A stretch of 64,000 nucleotides of DNA, taken from assembly GCA_005503065.1 (NCBI GenBank), contig SCOE01000010.1, positions 62,001 to 126,000 on the forward strand, given 5' to 3'. This stretch comes from Comamonadaceae bacterium ALPHA2B. Lineage in GTDB: Bacteria; Pseudomonadota; Gammaproteobacteria; Burkholderiales; Burkholderiaceae_C. Position numbers and translations under genes: made by a program. Numbering within the stretch: position 1 is the stretch's first letter; the number at the start of each line of letters is the position of its first letter. The notes below the pieces were generated by a model, which did no database searches, was not told where the DNA came from, and saw only the letters and a list, made by a program, of their open reading frames with translations. Below, piece after piece: positions 47,330 through 55,780 of this stretch.

Positions 47330-47434
47330 CTTCCTTGCTTCTCCTCGTTGTATGAGTAAATTGATATTCTTCATACATTGTGGAGATGCAGCCATACGCC
47401 ATCCGGCGAACGCGCTGCATTCGCGGGACAACGT

Positions 47435-48364
47435 TCAGGCCGCGGCCCGCGACGCCCGCGCGTAGGCCGTCGGCGTCTGGCCGATGTGCCGCGCGAAGGC
47501 GACGCTGAAGGCACTGCCCGAGCCGTAGCCCACGCGCTCGGCGATTTCCGCCGCCTTCAGCCGGCCCTCTCGCAGCAGCTCCCTGGCGATCTCCATGCGC
47601 CAGGCCAGGAGGTATTCCATCGGCGCAAGGCCCACCGCGCGCGTGAAGCGTTCGTAGAAGCTCGAACGCGAGAGCGCCGCCGCCCGCGCCAGGCGCTCGA
47701 CGGTCCAGGGCTGGTCGACACCGGCATGCATCTGCTCCAGCGCAACGGCCAGGCGCGAGTCGCCCAGGCCGCGCAGCAGGCCGGGCGGCGCCTGCTCCGG
47801 CGGCGTGGCGCGCATCGCCTCGACGAGCAGCAGTTCGACCAGGCGCGCGCGCACGAAGTCGCCGCCCGGGCGTGGGTCGGCGCTTTCCTCGGCCACCATG
47901 CGCACCAGCGCCGACAGCCGCGACGAACCCCGCACGCACACGACGCCGGGCAGCAGCGCGACGAGCAGGGCCGGGTCCGCGCGGTCGAAGACGAAGGCGC
48001 CGCCCAGGGAGCGCATGTCCGGCGGGCCGGAGGCTGCGCCGTAGCGCAGCGCGCGGCCACCGGTGGGCAGCGCGTGCGGGTCCATGGCCACGGGCGCCGC
48101 CGCATCGCTGCTGGCGAGCGTGAAGGCCGGCGTGCGCGGCAGCAGCACGAAGTCGCCTGCGCCGACCTCGATCGGTTCATGCCCGTCGACGGCGAGGTGG
48201 CAGGTGCCCTCCAGAAAGATACAGAAGGAGGGCCGGCCGTAGGCGGCGAAGCGCACGGCCCAGTCGCCCTTGCCGCTGATGGCATTGGCGAACACCGCGC
48301 GGGGGTGCAGGAGCGCCACCACCTGCGAGAGCGCGTCGGGAGGGTCCGGACGATCGCTAAACAA
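47435..48364 (-). CDS. AraC-family transcriptional regulator with cupin sensor
   Basis: 309 residues. Seen: an N-terminal cupin (AVRFAAYGRPSFCIFLEGTC, EVGAGDFVLLPRTPAF) of the Cupin_6 kind, then two HTH motifs (WTVERLARAAALSRSSFYERF, and AEIAERVGYGSGSAFSVAFARHIG). The first in-frame start available is TTG 48364, so the exact start is uncertain. It is divergent from the SDR gene at 48449, an arrangement common for AraC-cupin/SDR pairs in which the regulator controls the dehydrogenase (inference). Confidence 0.88.
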   Translation of the reverse strand: MFSDRPDPPDALSQVVALLHPRAVFANAISGKGDWAVRFAAYGRPSFCIFLEGTCHLAVDGHEPIEVGAGDFVLLPRTPAFTLASSDAAAPVAMDPHALPTGGRALRYGAASGPPDMRSLGGAFVFDRADPALLVALLPGVVCVRGSSRLSALVRMVAEESADPRPGGDFVRARLVELLLVEAMRATPPEQAPPGLLRGLGDSRLAVALEQMHAGVDQPWTVERLARAAALSRSSFYERFTRAVGLAPMEYLLAWRMEIARELLREGRLKAAEIAERVGYGSGSAFSVAFARHIGQTPTAYARASRAAA

Positions 48365-48448
48365 TCGCGGACTCTGTCATATCGAACATCCGGCCATGCT
48401 GGCCTACGCTGCAGCCTTCGTCAACCCACACCTGCGAAGGACCCCCCC

Positions 48449-49222
48449 ATGAAAACCGCCCTCGTCACCGGCTGCTCGTCCGGCTACGGCCTCGAGATCG
48501 CCCGCCACTTCCACGCCATGGGCTGGCGTGTCGTCGCCACCATGCGCCAGCCCCGGCCGGCACTGCTGCCGGTCTCCGACACCCTTGCCGTCCTGCCGCT
48601 GGACGTGAAGGATGCACAGAGCATCGCGCGTCTGGTCGCCGCGGCCGGGCCGGTCGACGTGCTGGTCAACAACGCCGGACTCGGCCTCTTCGGCGCCTTC
48701 GAGGCCACGCCATTGGCGACCGTGCGCGAGATCTTCGAGACCAACACCTTCGGCACGATGGCCATGTGCCAGGCCTTCATCCCGCAGTGGCGCGAACGCC
48801 GTTCGGGCATGGTGGTCAACGTGACGTCGAGCGCGACGCTGGCGCCCTTCCCGCTCGTGGCCGCCTACACGGCCAGCAAGTCGGCCATCGAGGGCTTCAC
48901 CGAATCGCTGGCGCTCGAGCTGGCCGCCTTCGGCGTGCGTGCACGGCTGGTCGAACCGGGCTACTGCCCCGACACGCGCTTCGCCGCCAACGGCTCGGAA
49001 AGGATGCAGGGGCTGATCCCCGAGGCCTATGGCCGCTATGCACAAGGCGTCTTCGAGCAGCTTGCCGGCGTCGGCGAAACGACGCGGCCCACCGACGTGG
49101 CGCAGGCGGTGTGGCAGGCCGCGAACGACCCGTCGGATCGCCTGCGCTTCGCGGCGGGCGCGGACGCGGTGGCCCTGGTGCGGGCGGGAAGCGGCGTCAG
49201 TGCCGATGCGTGCGCGGCCTGA
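48449..49222 (+). CDS. SDR-family oxidoreductase
   Basis: 257 residues. Seen: nucleotide motif LVTGCSSGYGLEIARHF, Arg in ATMRQPRPA suggesting NADP preference, NNAGLGLFGAFE, catalytic Ser in NVTSSATL and YTASKSAIEG. The substrate is unknown. ATG 48449 follows AAGGACCCCCCC. It is divergent from the AraC regulator with an 84-bp promoter region between them. Confidence 0.9.
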   Translation: MKTALVTGCSSGYGLEIARHFHAMGWRVVATMRQPRPALLPVSDTLAVLPLDVKDAQSIARLVAAAGPVDVLVNNAGLGLFGAFEATPLATVREIFETNTFGTMAMCQAFIPQWRERRSGMVVNVTSSATLAPFPLVAAYTASKSAIEGFTESLALELAAFGVRARLVEPGYCPDTRFAANGSERMQGLIPEAYGRYAQGVFEQLAGVGETTRPTDVAQAVWQAANDPSDRLRFAAGADAVALVRAGSGVSADACAA

Positions 49223-49243
49223 GGCGGCCCCGCGGGCCGTCGC

Positions 49244-49672
49244 TCATTCAGTGCTGCCCAGCCGCTCCAGCGCGGCCCGGCGGCTCAGTTGCTTGAGGGC
49301 GCCGAGCTGGCGCACCTGTTCGGGCCTCGGGCGCACCTGGCCCTGCTCCCAGAGGTAGACGCTCGCGCCGCTCATGCCCACCAGCCGGCCGTAGTCGGCC
49401 GCGGAGAGGCCGAGCTTCTTGCGGTGCGCCGCCAACCGGGTCGCGCTGAAACGGTACTGCCGGTCCTCGGCGGGTTGTGCCTTCACTTCGGCCGAGCGGG
49501 CGCGGCCGGCCTGACGCAGTTCCTTCTGCAATGCGGCGACCTCGCGCCGCAGGGCCGCGATGGCACTGCGCTGCTGGACGCTGGCCTTCTTGAGGCTCTC
49601 GATTTCCGACCGGACTTCCTTGCGCGCGACGCGCGCAATCTCCGCCTTGAGGATGGATGCGATGTTGGCCAT
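49244..49672 (-). CDS. Coiled-coil HTH (XRE-like) protein
   Basis: 142 residues. Seen: an N-terminal coiled coil (IARVARKEVRSEIESLKKAS, ALRREVAALQKELRQ) and a C-terminal Cro/CI-type helix-turn-helix (HRKKLGLSAADYGRLVGMSG, VYLWEQGQVRPRPEQVRQL). The order, with dimerising coil first, differs from typical phage repressors. Likely a DNA-binding protein; target unknown. Confidence 0.8.
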   Translation of the reverse strand: MANIASILKAEIARVARKEVRSEIESLKKASVQQRSAIAALRREVAALQKELRQAGRARSAEVKAQPAEDRQYRFSATRLAAHRKKLGLSAADYGRLVGMSGASVYLWEQGQVRPRPEQVRQLGALKQLSRRAALERLGSTE

Positions 49673-49714
49673 GGGGCGGGATTGTCTCAGGCCCCAGCGG
49701 CCGGGCCGCCGCGC

Positions 49715-50218
49715 TCAGTTCAGCGGCCTGAAATGCGTGTGCGCGTGGCCGCCGTGCGCATGCGCGCGGCCGGCCGCGCCCAGCGGCACCAGGTGGATGT
49801 TCCCGTGCCGCACGCCGCGCAGCGCGATGAGCTGCTGCGCGCAGGCCTGCACCGCGGGCGTCGGGCCGCGCAGGACCACGGTCTCCAGGCAGTGGTCGTG
49901 GTCGAGGTGGGTGTGCAGGCTGGTGATGACGAGGTCGTGGTGGTCGTGCTGCAGGTCGAGCACGCGGGCCGTCACGGTCTGTTCGTGGTGGTCATACACG
50001 TAGCTCACGCTGGCCACGCACCATGGCGCCTCGCCGCGCGCCCTGCGCGCGCCGGCGGCCTTCGCAGGCCCGTCGGCGGGGCCGAGCGATGCGCTTCCCA
50101 GGCGCGACCGGATCAGGTCCCGGACGGCTTCCGAGCGGTTGTCGTAACCCTGCTCGGCGATGAAGGCATCGAACTGCTGGGCGAGCGCATCGTCGAGGGA
50201 GATGGTGAAGCGTTGCAT
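49715..50218 (-). CDS. nikR: Nickel-responsive regulator NikR
   Basis: 167 residues. Seen: an N-terminal ribbon-helix-helix (RFTISLDDALAQQFDAFIAE, RSEAVRDLIRSRLG) and a C-terminal ACT-like metal domain with VSYVYDHHEQTVTARVLDLQ and SLHTHLDHDHCLE, which contains the His/His/Cys nickel site. The last ~20 residues are His-rich (AHAHGGHAHTH), longer than E. coli NikR. It represses nickel uptake when nickel is sufficient. No nik transporter genes are adjacent; the TonB receptor at 45224 is the nearest uptake gene. Confidence 0.92.
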   Translation of the reverse strand: MQRFTISLDDALAQQFDAFIAEQGYDNRSEAVRDLIRSRLGSASLGPADGPAKAAGARRARGEAPWCVASVSYVYDHHEQTVTARVLDLQHDHHDLVITSLHTHLDHDHCLETVVLRGPTPAVQACAQQLIALRGVRHGNIHLVPLGAAGRAHAHGGHAHTHFRPLN

Positions 50219-50315
50219 GGCGGACTCGTCGCGCGGCGGGATGCCGGCGCGCCATGTTAGGGGGTTGCCGCAGGCGCCGCGGCGTGCTGCCGCGCGATCC
50301 GCCCACGCACGTCGC

Positions 50316-50702
50316 TCAGGCAGCCCCGGGCGCCGCCATGCGGTTGCAGTAGTCGATGAACGCCTCGAGCTCGTTGGACTTGTCGAACACCGCGTCGGCC
50401 CCGGCCTCGCGGCAGCGGCGCCGCATGTCGGCCGTGGCGTAGTTGCTCAGGACCACTGCCCGTTGCGCGGGGCTGCGCGCACGCAGGTGGCGCAGCACGC
50501 CCAGGCCGGAACCCTGGGCGAGGAACAGGTCGACCACGGCCAGGTCCCAGCCACCAGCGTGCGCCGCCAGCCACCGCGCGGAGTCATCCTCGCCCGCCGC
50601 GTCGGCCACCACCTGTGCGGCGGCCAGTTCTTCGAGGGTGGGGATGAGGCTGTCGCGGATGGTGGCGTTGTCTTCGACGAGAAAAATGCGGAGGGGGGGC
50701 AT
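50316..50702 (-). CDS. Receiver-only response regulator, paralog 2 of 3
   Basis: 128 residues. Seen: FLVEDNATIRDSLIPTLEEL, phospho-acceptor Asp in AVVDLFLAQGSGLGV, Ser in AVVLSNYAT and Lys in AVFDKSNELEAF. A single receiver with no output domain and no adjacent kinase. AGTGGACGTTAA at 50718-50729 lies 16 bp before the start and resembles the sequence before paralog 1. Confidence 0.9.
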   Translation of the reverse strand: MPPLRIFLVEDNATIRDSLIPTLEELAAAQVVADAAGEDDSARWLAAHAGGWDLAVVDLFLAQGSGLGVLRHLRARSPAQRAVVLSNYATADMRRRCREAGADAVFDKSNELEAFIDYCNRMAAPGAA

Positions 50703-50813
50703 GGACGAGGGAACGAGAGTGGACGTTAACCTCGTTGTCCACCGCGGCGTGGGCGCCGCGCGCGCTGGCTGGAGTCGGACGCCGCCTACGACGGACGGCA
50801 GGGGCGCGGTCCC

Positions 50814-51107
50814 TCAGCCCTTCTTCGCAGGCGGGGCGCCGCCGGCACTCTGCCCCAGTTCGTCGTGCACCTGCTGCAGCCGATCGACCGATTCGCTGAG
50901 CTGCTTCTCGACTTCCACGCTCTGGTCCAGCGCCTGGGCGACTTCGCCGACCTGCACATGGTCTGGCAGCTTTTCCTCCAGCACCGTGTTGACCACGGCC
51001 AGGTTGTCCGCCGCCTGGCGGATCTCGGCCGCCACTTCCTTGGCTTTGTCGATCGTCTGTTCCAGCGAGGCCTGCGCGTCGGCGGCCTCCTTCTTCTCAG
51101 GGCTCAT
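50814..51107 (-). CDS. Small coiled-coil hypothetical protein
   Basis: 97 residues, almost entirely helical with heptads (ASLEQTIDKAKEVAAEIRQA, VEVEKQLSESVDRLQQVHDE) and a short Lys-rich end. It is acidic overall and cytoplasmic. It is unlike any family I recognise. It lies 111 bp upstream of paralog 2 on the same strand. Confidence 0.65.
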   Translation of the reverse strand: MSPEKKEAADAQASLEQTIDKAKEVAAEIRQAADNLAVVNTVLEEKLPDHVQVGEVAQALDQSVEVEKQLSESVDRLQQVHDELGQSAGGAPPAKKG

Positions 51108-51346
51108 GCATGCTCCTGCAGCGGCGTGGCGCCGTGCGAAGAGGCGATGGTAGCGCTGCGCCCGCACGCGGGATACCTCAAAAGACGCAACGGCGCCGCA
51201 ACCCCGCGGCCGCCCGGCGGCGCGATCGTTCCATGGGTGGACCGGCCCGTCCTGCCTGCGGGGCTTCCACAATCGGCACCGAGGCCCCATCTTCGGGGCA
51301 TGGCGCGGCAGTCCGGCTGCGCAGTCCCGTCTCCAGGATCATTGCC

Positions 51347-52396
51347 ATGTCCAGTTCCCCCGTCCTCCAAGTGCGCCCGCTCGGCTTTCCGTGGGCCACC
51401 GTCGACCCTTTCCTCTTCTGCGCCTACCACGACGACGCCTACCCGCGCGCCGATGCGCAGATGCGCCCGGACGCGCCGCTCGAAGGCCGCGAGATCGGCG
51501 CCGACTTCAGCCGCAAGGACGGCTGGAGCATGTACCACGGCGAGGCGGTGCCCGGCTTTCCCGGCCACCCGCACCGCGGCTTCGAGACCGTGACCATCGT
51601 GCGCCGCGGGCTGATCGACCATGCCGACTCGCTCGGCGCGGCGGCGCGCTTCGGCCGCGGCGACGTGCAGTGGCTCACCGCCGGCCGCGGCATCCAGCAT
51701 TCGGAGATGTTCCCGCTGCTCAACCAGGACCAGGACAACCCGCTGGAGCTGTTCCAGATCTGGCTGAACCTGCCGGCGCGCAACAAGATGGTCGAGCCGC
51801 ACTTCACCATGTTCTGGGCCGACCGCATCCCGCGCCTGACGGCCACCGACGCCGCGGGCCGCCACACCGACGTGAGCGTGATCGCCGGCCGCCTGCAGCC
51901 CGAGGCCGACGGCGCCGCGCCGATCGATCCGCTGGCGCCGCCGCCCGATTCGTGGGCCGCGCAGGCGGATTCGGACGTGGCCATCTGGACGCTGCGCATG
52001 GACCCCGGCGCGCGCTGGACGCTGCCGGCCGCGGCGGGCGACGGCACGCGCCGCACGCTGTACTTCTTCAAGGGCGAGCAGGTGACGATCGGCGGCCAGG
52101 CGGTGCAGGGGCCGGCGGCCATCGCGCTGCAGGCCGACGTGCCGGTGGAGCTGGTCAACGGCGATGCGGCGCAGGGCGAGTTCCTGCTGCTGCAGGGCCG
52201 CCCGATCGGCGAGCCGGTGGCGCAGTACGGTCCCTTCGTGATGAACACGCAGGCCGAGATCATGCAGGCCATGAACGACTACCGCCGCACCCAGTTCGGC
52301 GGCTGGCCCTGGCCGGACCACGCGCCGGTGCACGGGCGCGACCCGGCGCGCTTCGCCCGCCATCCGGACGGGCGGCGCGAGGAAGCGGCGGCCTGA
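51347..52396 (+). CDS. Pirin-family protein
   Basis: 349 residues, two cupin domains. Seen: FPGHPHRGFETVTIVRRGLIDHADSLG with the metal-binding His residues, GDVQWLTAGRGIQHSEM completing the site, and the pirin C-terminal half with PLELFQIWLNLPARNK. Longer than usual (~290) because of a Pro-rich insert (PIDPLAPPPDSWA). Pirins are Fe cupins with quercetinase or redox-regulator roles; the role here is unknown. ATG 51347 gives the conserved start. Confidence 0.9.
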   Translation: MSSSPVLQVRPLGFPWATVDPFLFCAYHDDAYPRADAQMRPDAPLEGREIGADFSRKDGWSMYHGEAVPGFPGHPHRGFETVTIVRRGLIDHADSLGAAARFGRGDVQWLTAGRGIQHSEMFPLLNQDQDNPLELFQIWLNLPARNKMVEPHFTMFWADRIPRLTATDAAGRHTDVSVIAGRLQPEADGAAPIDPLAPPPDSWAAQADSDVAIWTLRMDPGARWTLPAAAGDGTRRTLYFFKGEQVTIGGQAVQGPAAIALQADVPVELVNGDAAQGEFLLLQGRPIGEPVAQYGPFVMNTQAEIMQAMNDYRRTQFGGWPWPDHAPVHGRDPARFARHPDGRREEAAA

Positions 52397-52425
52397 GGCA
52401 TCGCGGCGGCGACCGAGCCGCTGCG

Positions 52426-52488
52426 ATGCTCCTGATTTCATAGCTGCTTGCCCAGGCGGGACGGGCGCTTCGGGCCAATTCGGCGACC
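52426..52488 (+). repeat. Dispersed repeat R1, copy 5
   Basis: ATGCTCCTGATTTCATAGC, then GCGGGACGGGCGCTTCGGGCC and AATTCGGCG. It lies between the pirin gene and the MerR promoter. Confidence 0.8.
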
Positions 52489-52514
52489 CGGCGCCATTCG
52501 CCTGCATTTTTCGC

Positions 52515-52545
52515 TTGACCTGGAGTGCACTCCAACTCCTAGCAT
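52515..52545 (+). promoter_or_regulatory. MerR-type promoter/operator with 19-bp spacer
   Basis: -35 TTGACC (52515-52520) and -10 TAGCAT (52540-52545) are 19 bp apart, the overlong spacer typical of MerR-activated promoters. The spacer holds the near-perfect dyad TGGAGTGCACTCCA. The gene's own product is the likely activator. The -10 element ends only 6 bp before ATG 52552. Confidence 0.85.
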
Positions 52546-52551
52546 GGGGGC

Positions 52552-53079
52552 ATGACCTCTTCCCTCGCCCCCTGCCAAGCTTCCGCCACCCCTGTCGGCG
52601 CCTCGCCGCCGGGTGACGTCAATCCTTCCCCGCTGCTGCACATGACCATCGGCCAGGTGTCGCGCGCAACCGGGATGTCGGCCGACACGCTGCGCTACTA
52701 CGAGCGCATGGCCCTGCTGGCGCCGCCGCGCGACGCGGGCCGCCGGCGCCACTATGGCCCGCAGGACCTGCTCACACTGAGCTTCGTCGCCCGCATGCGC
52801 GCCACCGACATGCCGCTGGCCGAGATCCGGACCTACCTGGCGCTGGCGGCGCAGGGCGACGCGACCGCCGAGGCGCGCCGGGCCCTGCTCGAGGCGCATC
52901 GCATGCGCGTGCAGGCCCAGCTCAAGGCCTCGGCCGAAGCGCTGGAGGTGATCGACTTCAAGCTCCAGCACTTCGACGAACTCTCGCGCAAGATCAAGCT
53001 GGCCACGGCCGATGCGCAGCCCGGCGCCTTCACCCTGCCTGCCTCGCGCAGTTCGCGCGGCGAGGCGGCGGCGGCCTGA
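52552..53079 (+). CDS. MerR-family transcriptional regulator
   Basis: Up to 175 residues. Seen: N-terminal winged HTH from residue 31 (MTIGQVSRATGMSADTLRYY) with ERMALLAPPRDAGRRRHYG, then a dimerisation helix; no metal-binding Cys pair is present, as in the AdhR/aldehyde- or small-molecule-sensing group. The conserved fold starts at ATG 52642, but the promoter at 52515-52545 places the transcript start almost at ATG 52552. So either a leaderless message encodes a 30-residue extension, or translation starts at 52642 after a ~90-nt leader. Confidence 0.88.
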   Translation: MTSSLAPCQASATPVGASPPGDVNPSPLLHMTIGQVSRATGMSADTLRYYERMALLAPPRDAGRRRHYGPQDLLTLSFVARMRATDMPLAEIRTYLALAAQGDATAEARRALLEAHRMRVQAQLKASAEALEVIDFKLQHFDELSRKIKLATADAQPGAFTLPASRSSRGEAAAA

Positions 53080-53167
53080 GAAGGTGTGAAAGCTCGCGCG
53101 CCGGCGCCTGCAACTGGCGGTGCGCGCTGACGCCCGCCAGGCCTGCCAGTCGCCACAATCGGGGGCG

Positions 53168-53641
53168 ATGTCCCCCTCCCTCTACGCCACCCTCGACCCG
53201 CTGCGTGCAGCGCTCCAGCGCGAGGGCCTGGCCGGGGGCCTGCGCTTCCTCAACGCGCGCGTGCCGCACCGCTACACGGCCGCCTACCGGGTGCAGCAGG
53301 ACACGCTGGTCAACCTCGACCTGTTCGACAAGGCCGGCGAGGTGCGCCCCGAGTTCCTCGCCTCGGTGCCCTTCGAGGACAGCTTCTGCCAGTTCGTGCT
53401 GCGCGACGGGCAATTCCGCACCGAATGCACGGCGGAGGATGGCCGCCTGGACGGCCACCGCTACCAGGGCGTGATGGGCGCCTACCACGGCGTGCCGCTG
53501 GTGGACGACCACGGCGGCCTGTTCGGCACGCTGTGCCATTTCGACACGGCCGACCGCACGCTGCCCGACGAGGAGTTCGCCTTCCTGCAGAAGGCCGCGC
53601 GCCTGATGTCGGCAGTGGTGACGCGCCAGGCGGCGCGCTAG
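53168..53641 (+). CDS. GAF-domain protein
   Basis: 157 residues, a single GAF domain: RFLNARVPHRYTAAYRVQQD, VPFEDSFCQFVLRDGQF, YQGVMGAYHGVPLVDDHGGL and FGTLCHFDT. Small GAF-only proteins bind small ligands or act as redox-sensitive sensors; the two Cys residues could matter. It converges with mntH: both stop codons share the four bases CTAG (53638-53641). Confidence 0.8.
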   Translation: MSPSLYATLDPLRAALQREGLAGGLRFLNARVPHRYTAAYRVQQDTLVNLDLFDKAGEVRPEFLASVPFEDSFCQFVLRDGQFRTECTAEDGRLDGHRYQGVMGAYHGVPLVDDHGGLFGTLCHFDTADRTLPDEEFAFLQKAARLMSAVVTRQAAR

Positions 53642-54960
53642 AAGCCGGCCAGCACCGAGGCGACCAGCCACACGTTGGCGGCGCCGATGGTCCCGAACAG
53701 CCCCCAGGCCACCGCGCGCAGCACCGGGCCGTTGGCGAAATCGCCCATCAGCGCCCGGTCGCTGGTGAAGCGGATCAGCGGCCAGATCGCGAAGGGGAGC
53801 TGGAAGCTCAGCACCACCTGGCTGAGCACCAGCATCTTGCCCACGCCGCCGTCGCCGAACCACCACACGCCCACGAAGGCCGGCACCAGCGCCAGCGCAC
53901 GGGTGATGAGGCGGCGCTGCCAGCAGGGGATCTTCAGGTCGAGAAAACCTTCCATGATGATCTGGCCCGCGATGGTGCCGGTGAAGGTGGAGCTCTGCCC
54001 GGAGGCCAGCAGCGCAATGCCGAACAGCGTGGCCGCCAGCGCGCTGCCGACGATGGGTTCGATGAGGCGGTAGGCATCCTCGATCTCGGCCACCTCGCGG
54101 TGGCCGCTGCCGTGGAAGGCACTGGCGGCCAGGATCAGGATCGCGGCGTTGACGAACAGGGCCAGCGTGAGCGAGATGACCGCGTCGAGCGTGCCCAGCG
54201 TGACGGCCTCGCGCCTGGCGGCCTCGGTCTTCGCGACCAGCCGCGTCTGCACGATGGACGAATGCAGGTACAGGTTGTGCGGCATCACCGTGGCACCGAC
54301 GATGCCGATGGCCAGGTACAGCGCGCCGGGCTGCTGCAGCCGCTCCAGGCTGGGGCCGAAGCCCATGGCCACGCCGAACCAGTTGGGCTGCGACATCGCC
54401 AGCTCGACCACGAAGCAGCCGGCGATGGTCGTGACCAGGCCGAGCACGATCGCCTCGACGCGGCGAAAGCCCGCGCCCTGCAGGCCGAGCACGAGCAGCG
54501 TGTCGAAGGCCGTGATGGCGATGCCCACCGGAATCGACACGCCGAACAGCAGATGCAGCGCCAGCGCGCTGCCCAGCACCTCGGCCAGGTCGCAGGCCAC
54601 GATGGCCAGTTCGGCGCCGAGCCAGAGGAAGCGGTTGGTGCGCGGGCCGTAGTGGTCGCGGCAGGCCCGCGCGAGGTCCTTGCCGGCGACCAGGCCCAGG
54701 CGCACGCACAGGGTCTGCAGCAGCATCGCGGCCAGGCTGGCCAGCAGCACGACGAAGAGCAGGCCGTAGCCGAAGCGCGAGCCGGCCTCGATGTCGGTGG
54801 CCCAGTTGCCCGGGTCCATGTAGCCCACCGACACCAGCAGGCCCGGCCCGGCGAAGCGCAGCAGCTTCTTCCACAGCGGCAGCCCCGGATCGACCGCCAC
54901 GCTGCCTTTGACTTCGGACGGGCAGAACGGGGCGGTGGCGGTGCGGGGCAGGCGGTACAT
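53638..54960 (-). CDS. mntH: NRAMP-family Mn2+/divalent metal transporter
   Basis: 440 residues, about 11 membrane segments. Seen: the metal-binding TM1 motif DPGNWATD, the TM6 motif VMPHNLYLHSSIVQTR, and the transport signature LASGQSSTFTGTIAGQI. It imports Mn2+ with protons. It begins at ATG 54960 and ends exactly overlapping the GAF gene stop. No MntR site is obvious upstream. Confidence 0.93.
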   Translation of the reverse strand: MYRLPRTATAPFCPSEVKGSVAVDPGLPLWKKLLRFAGPGLLVSVGYMDPGNWATDIEAGSRFGYGLLFVVLLASLAAMLLQTLCVRLGLVAGKDLARACRDHYGPRTNRFLWLGAELAIVACDLAEVLGSALALHLLFGVSIPVGIAITAFDTLLVLGLQGAGFRRVEAIVLGLVTTIAGCFVVELAMSQPNWFGVAMGFGPSLERLQQPGALYLAIGIVGATVMPHNLYLHSSIVQTRLVAKTEAARREAVTLGTLDAVISLTLALFVNAAILILAASAFHGSGHREVAEIEDAYRLIEPIVGSALAATLFGIALLASGQSSTFTGTIAGQIIMEGFLDLKIPCWQRRLITRALALVPAFVGVWWFGDGGVGKMLVLSQVVLSFQLPFAIWPLIRFTSDRALMGDFANGPVLRAVAWGLFGTIGAANVWLVASVLAGF

Positions 54961-55003
54961 CGGCGCCGATGATAGGAGCGGACGCGGCGGCCATGGCTTG
55001 GCA

Positions 55004-55067
55004 ATCGCTATGGTTTCGATAGCTGATGGCGCCCATCCCGCGGGCGCTGCAGGCCGATTTGGTCTGA
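55004..55067 (+). repeat. Dispersed repeat R1, copy 6
   Basis: ATCGCTATGGTTTCGATAGC, then GCGGGCGCTGCAGGCCGATT and TGGTCTG. It lies between mntH and the glycosylase gene. Confidence 0.8.
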
Positions 55068-55073
55068 AATTGC

Positions 55074-55670
55074 TCAGCGCGCCCGGCGCGCGGCCGCCGG
55101 GAAGGGCCGGCTCAGGAAGCGCGAGCCCTGCTCGCCGAAGCGCCACGGGATCTCGACCGCCTTGCTGATGCCGATGCGCGGGCCCGCCTGCACGAGCACC
55201 AGGGGGGCGGCATCGGCGGCCAGCAGTTCGAAGGGCGGCGCGTCGAGCCGGTGGCCGTTGAAGCTCGCGTCCACGCCCAGGGCCTGCCCCACGCGGCCCG
55301 GGCCGGCGGCCAGCAGGCGCTCGTCCTCCACACCGCGGCGGCGGCGCATCGTGGCGAGACCGTGCGTCGGTTGCAGCGCGCGGATCAGCACGCCGGCGCC
55401 GTGACCCTCCTCGCGGCAGACGAAGTTGAGGCACCAGTGGATGCCGTAGGAGCGGTACACGTACGCCCGCCCCGGCGGCCCGAACATGGCGGCGTTGCGC
55501 ACCGTCGGCCCGCCGTAGGTATGCGAGGCCGGGTCGTCGCGGTCGTAGGCCTCGGTCTCGACGATGCGGCCGCCCACACCCTCGACCAGCACCGTGACGC
55601 CGATGAGGGCACGGGCGACTTCTTCGGACGGACGGGCGAAGTCCAGGCCGGCCAGGCGGTGCCCGCTCAT
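55074..55670 (-). CDS. DNA-3-methyladenine glycosylase (AAG/MPG family)
   Basis: 198 residues. Excises alkylated purines from DNA. Seen: ARALIGVTVLVEGVGGRIVETEAYD with the catalytic Glu, ASHTYGGPTVRNAAMFGPPG, YVYRSYGIHWCLNFV, LIRALQP and GPGRVGQALGV. Start ATG 55670; ATG 55703 is possible and adds 11 residues. A single gene. Confidence 0.92.
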   Translation of the reverse strand: MSGHRLAGLDFARPSEEVARALIGVTVLVEGVGGRIVETEAYDRDDPASHTYGGPTVRNAAMFGPPGRAYVYRSYGIHWCLNFVCREEGHGAGVLIRALQPTHGLATMRRRRGVEDERLLAAGPGRVGQALGVDASFNGHRLDAPPFELLAADAAPLVLVQAGPRIGISKAVEIPWRFGEQGSRFLSRPFPAAARRAR

Positions 55671-55780
55671 GCGTCGCCCGCCCCGGTCGAGACGCGCCGC
55701 CATGCGGGCTGCCGGGGTGGCGCGGCGCGTGCGAATTCGGCTAGATTGCCGGCCTTGGCAACCACAGGGAAGGCAGCACG

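Noticed and set aside
47330-47434. AT-rich stretch before the TonB receptor as a Fur box
   Set aside because: Only partial resemblance (GATATT/AATATC); it does not reach a 19-bp Fur dyad, so I do not call it.
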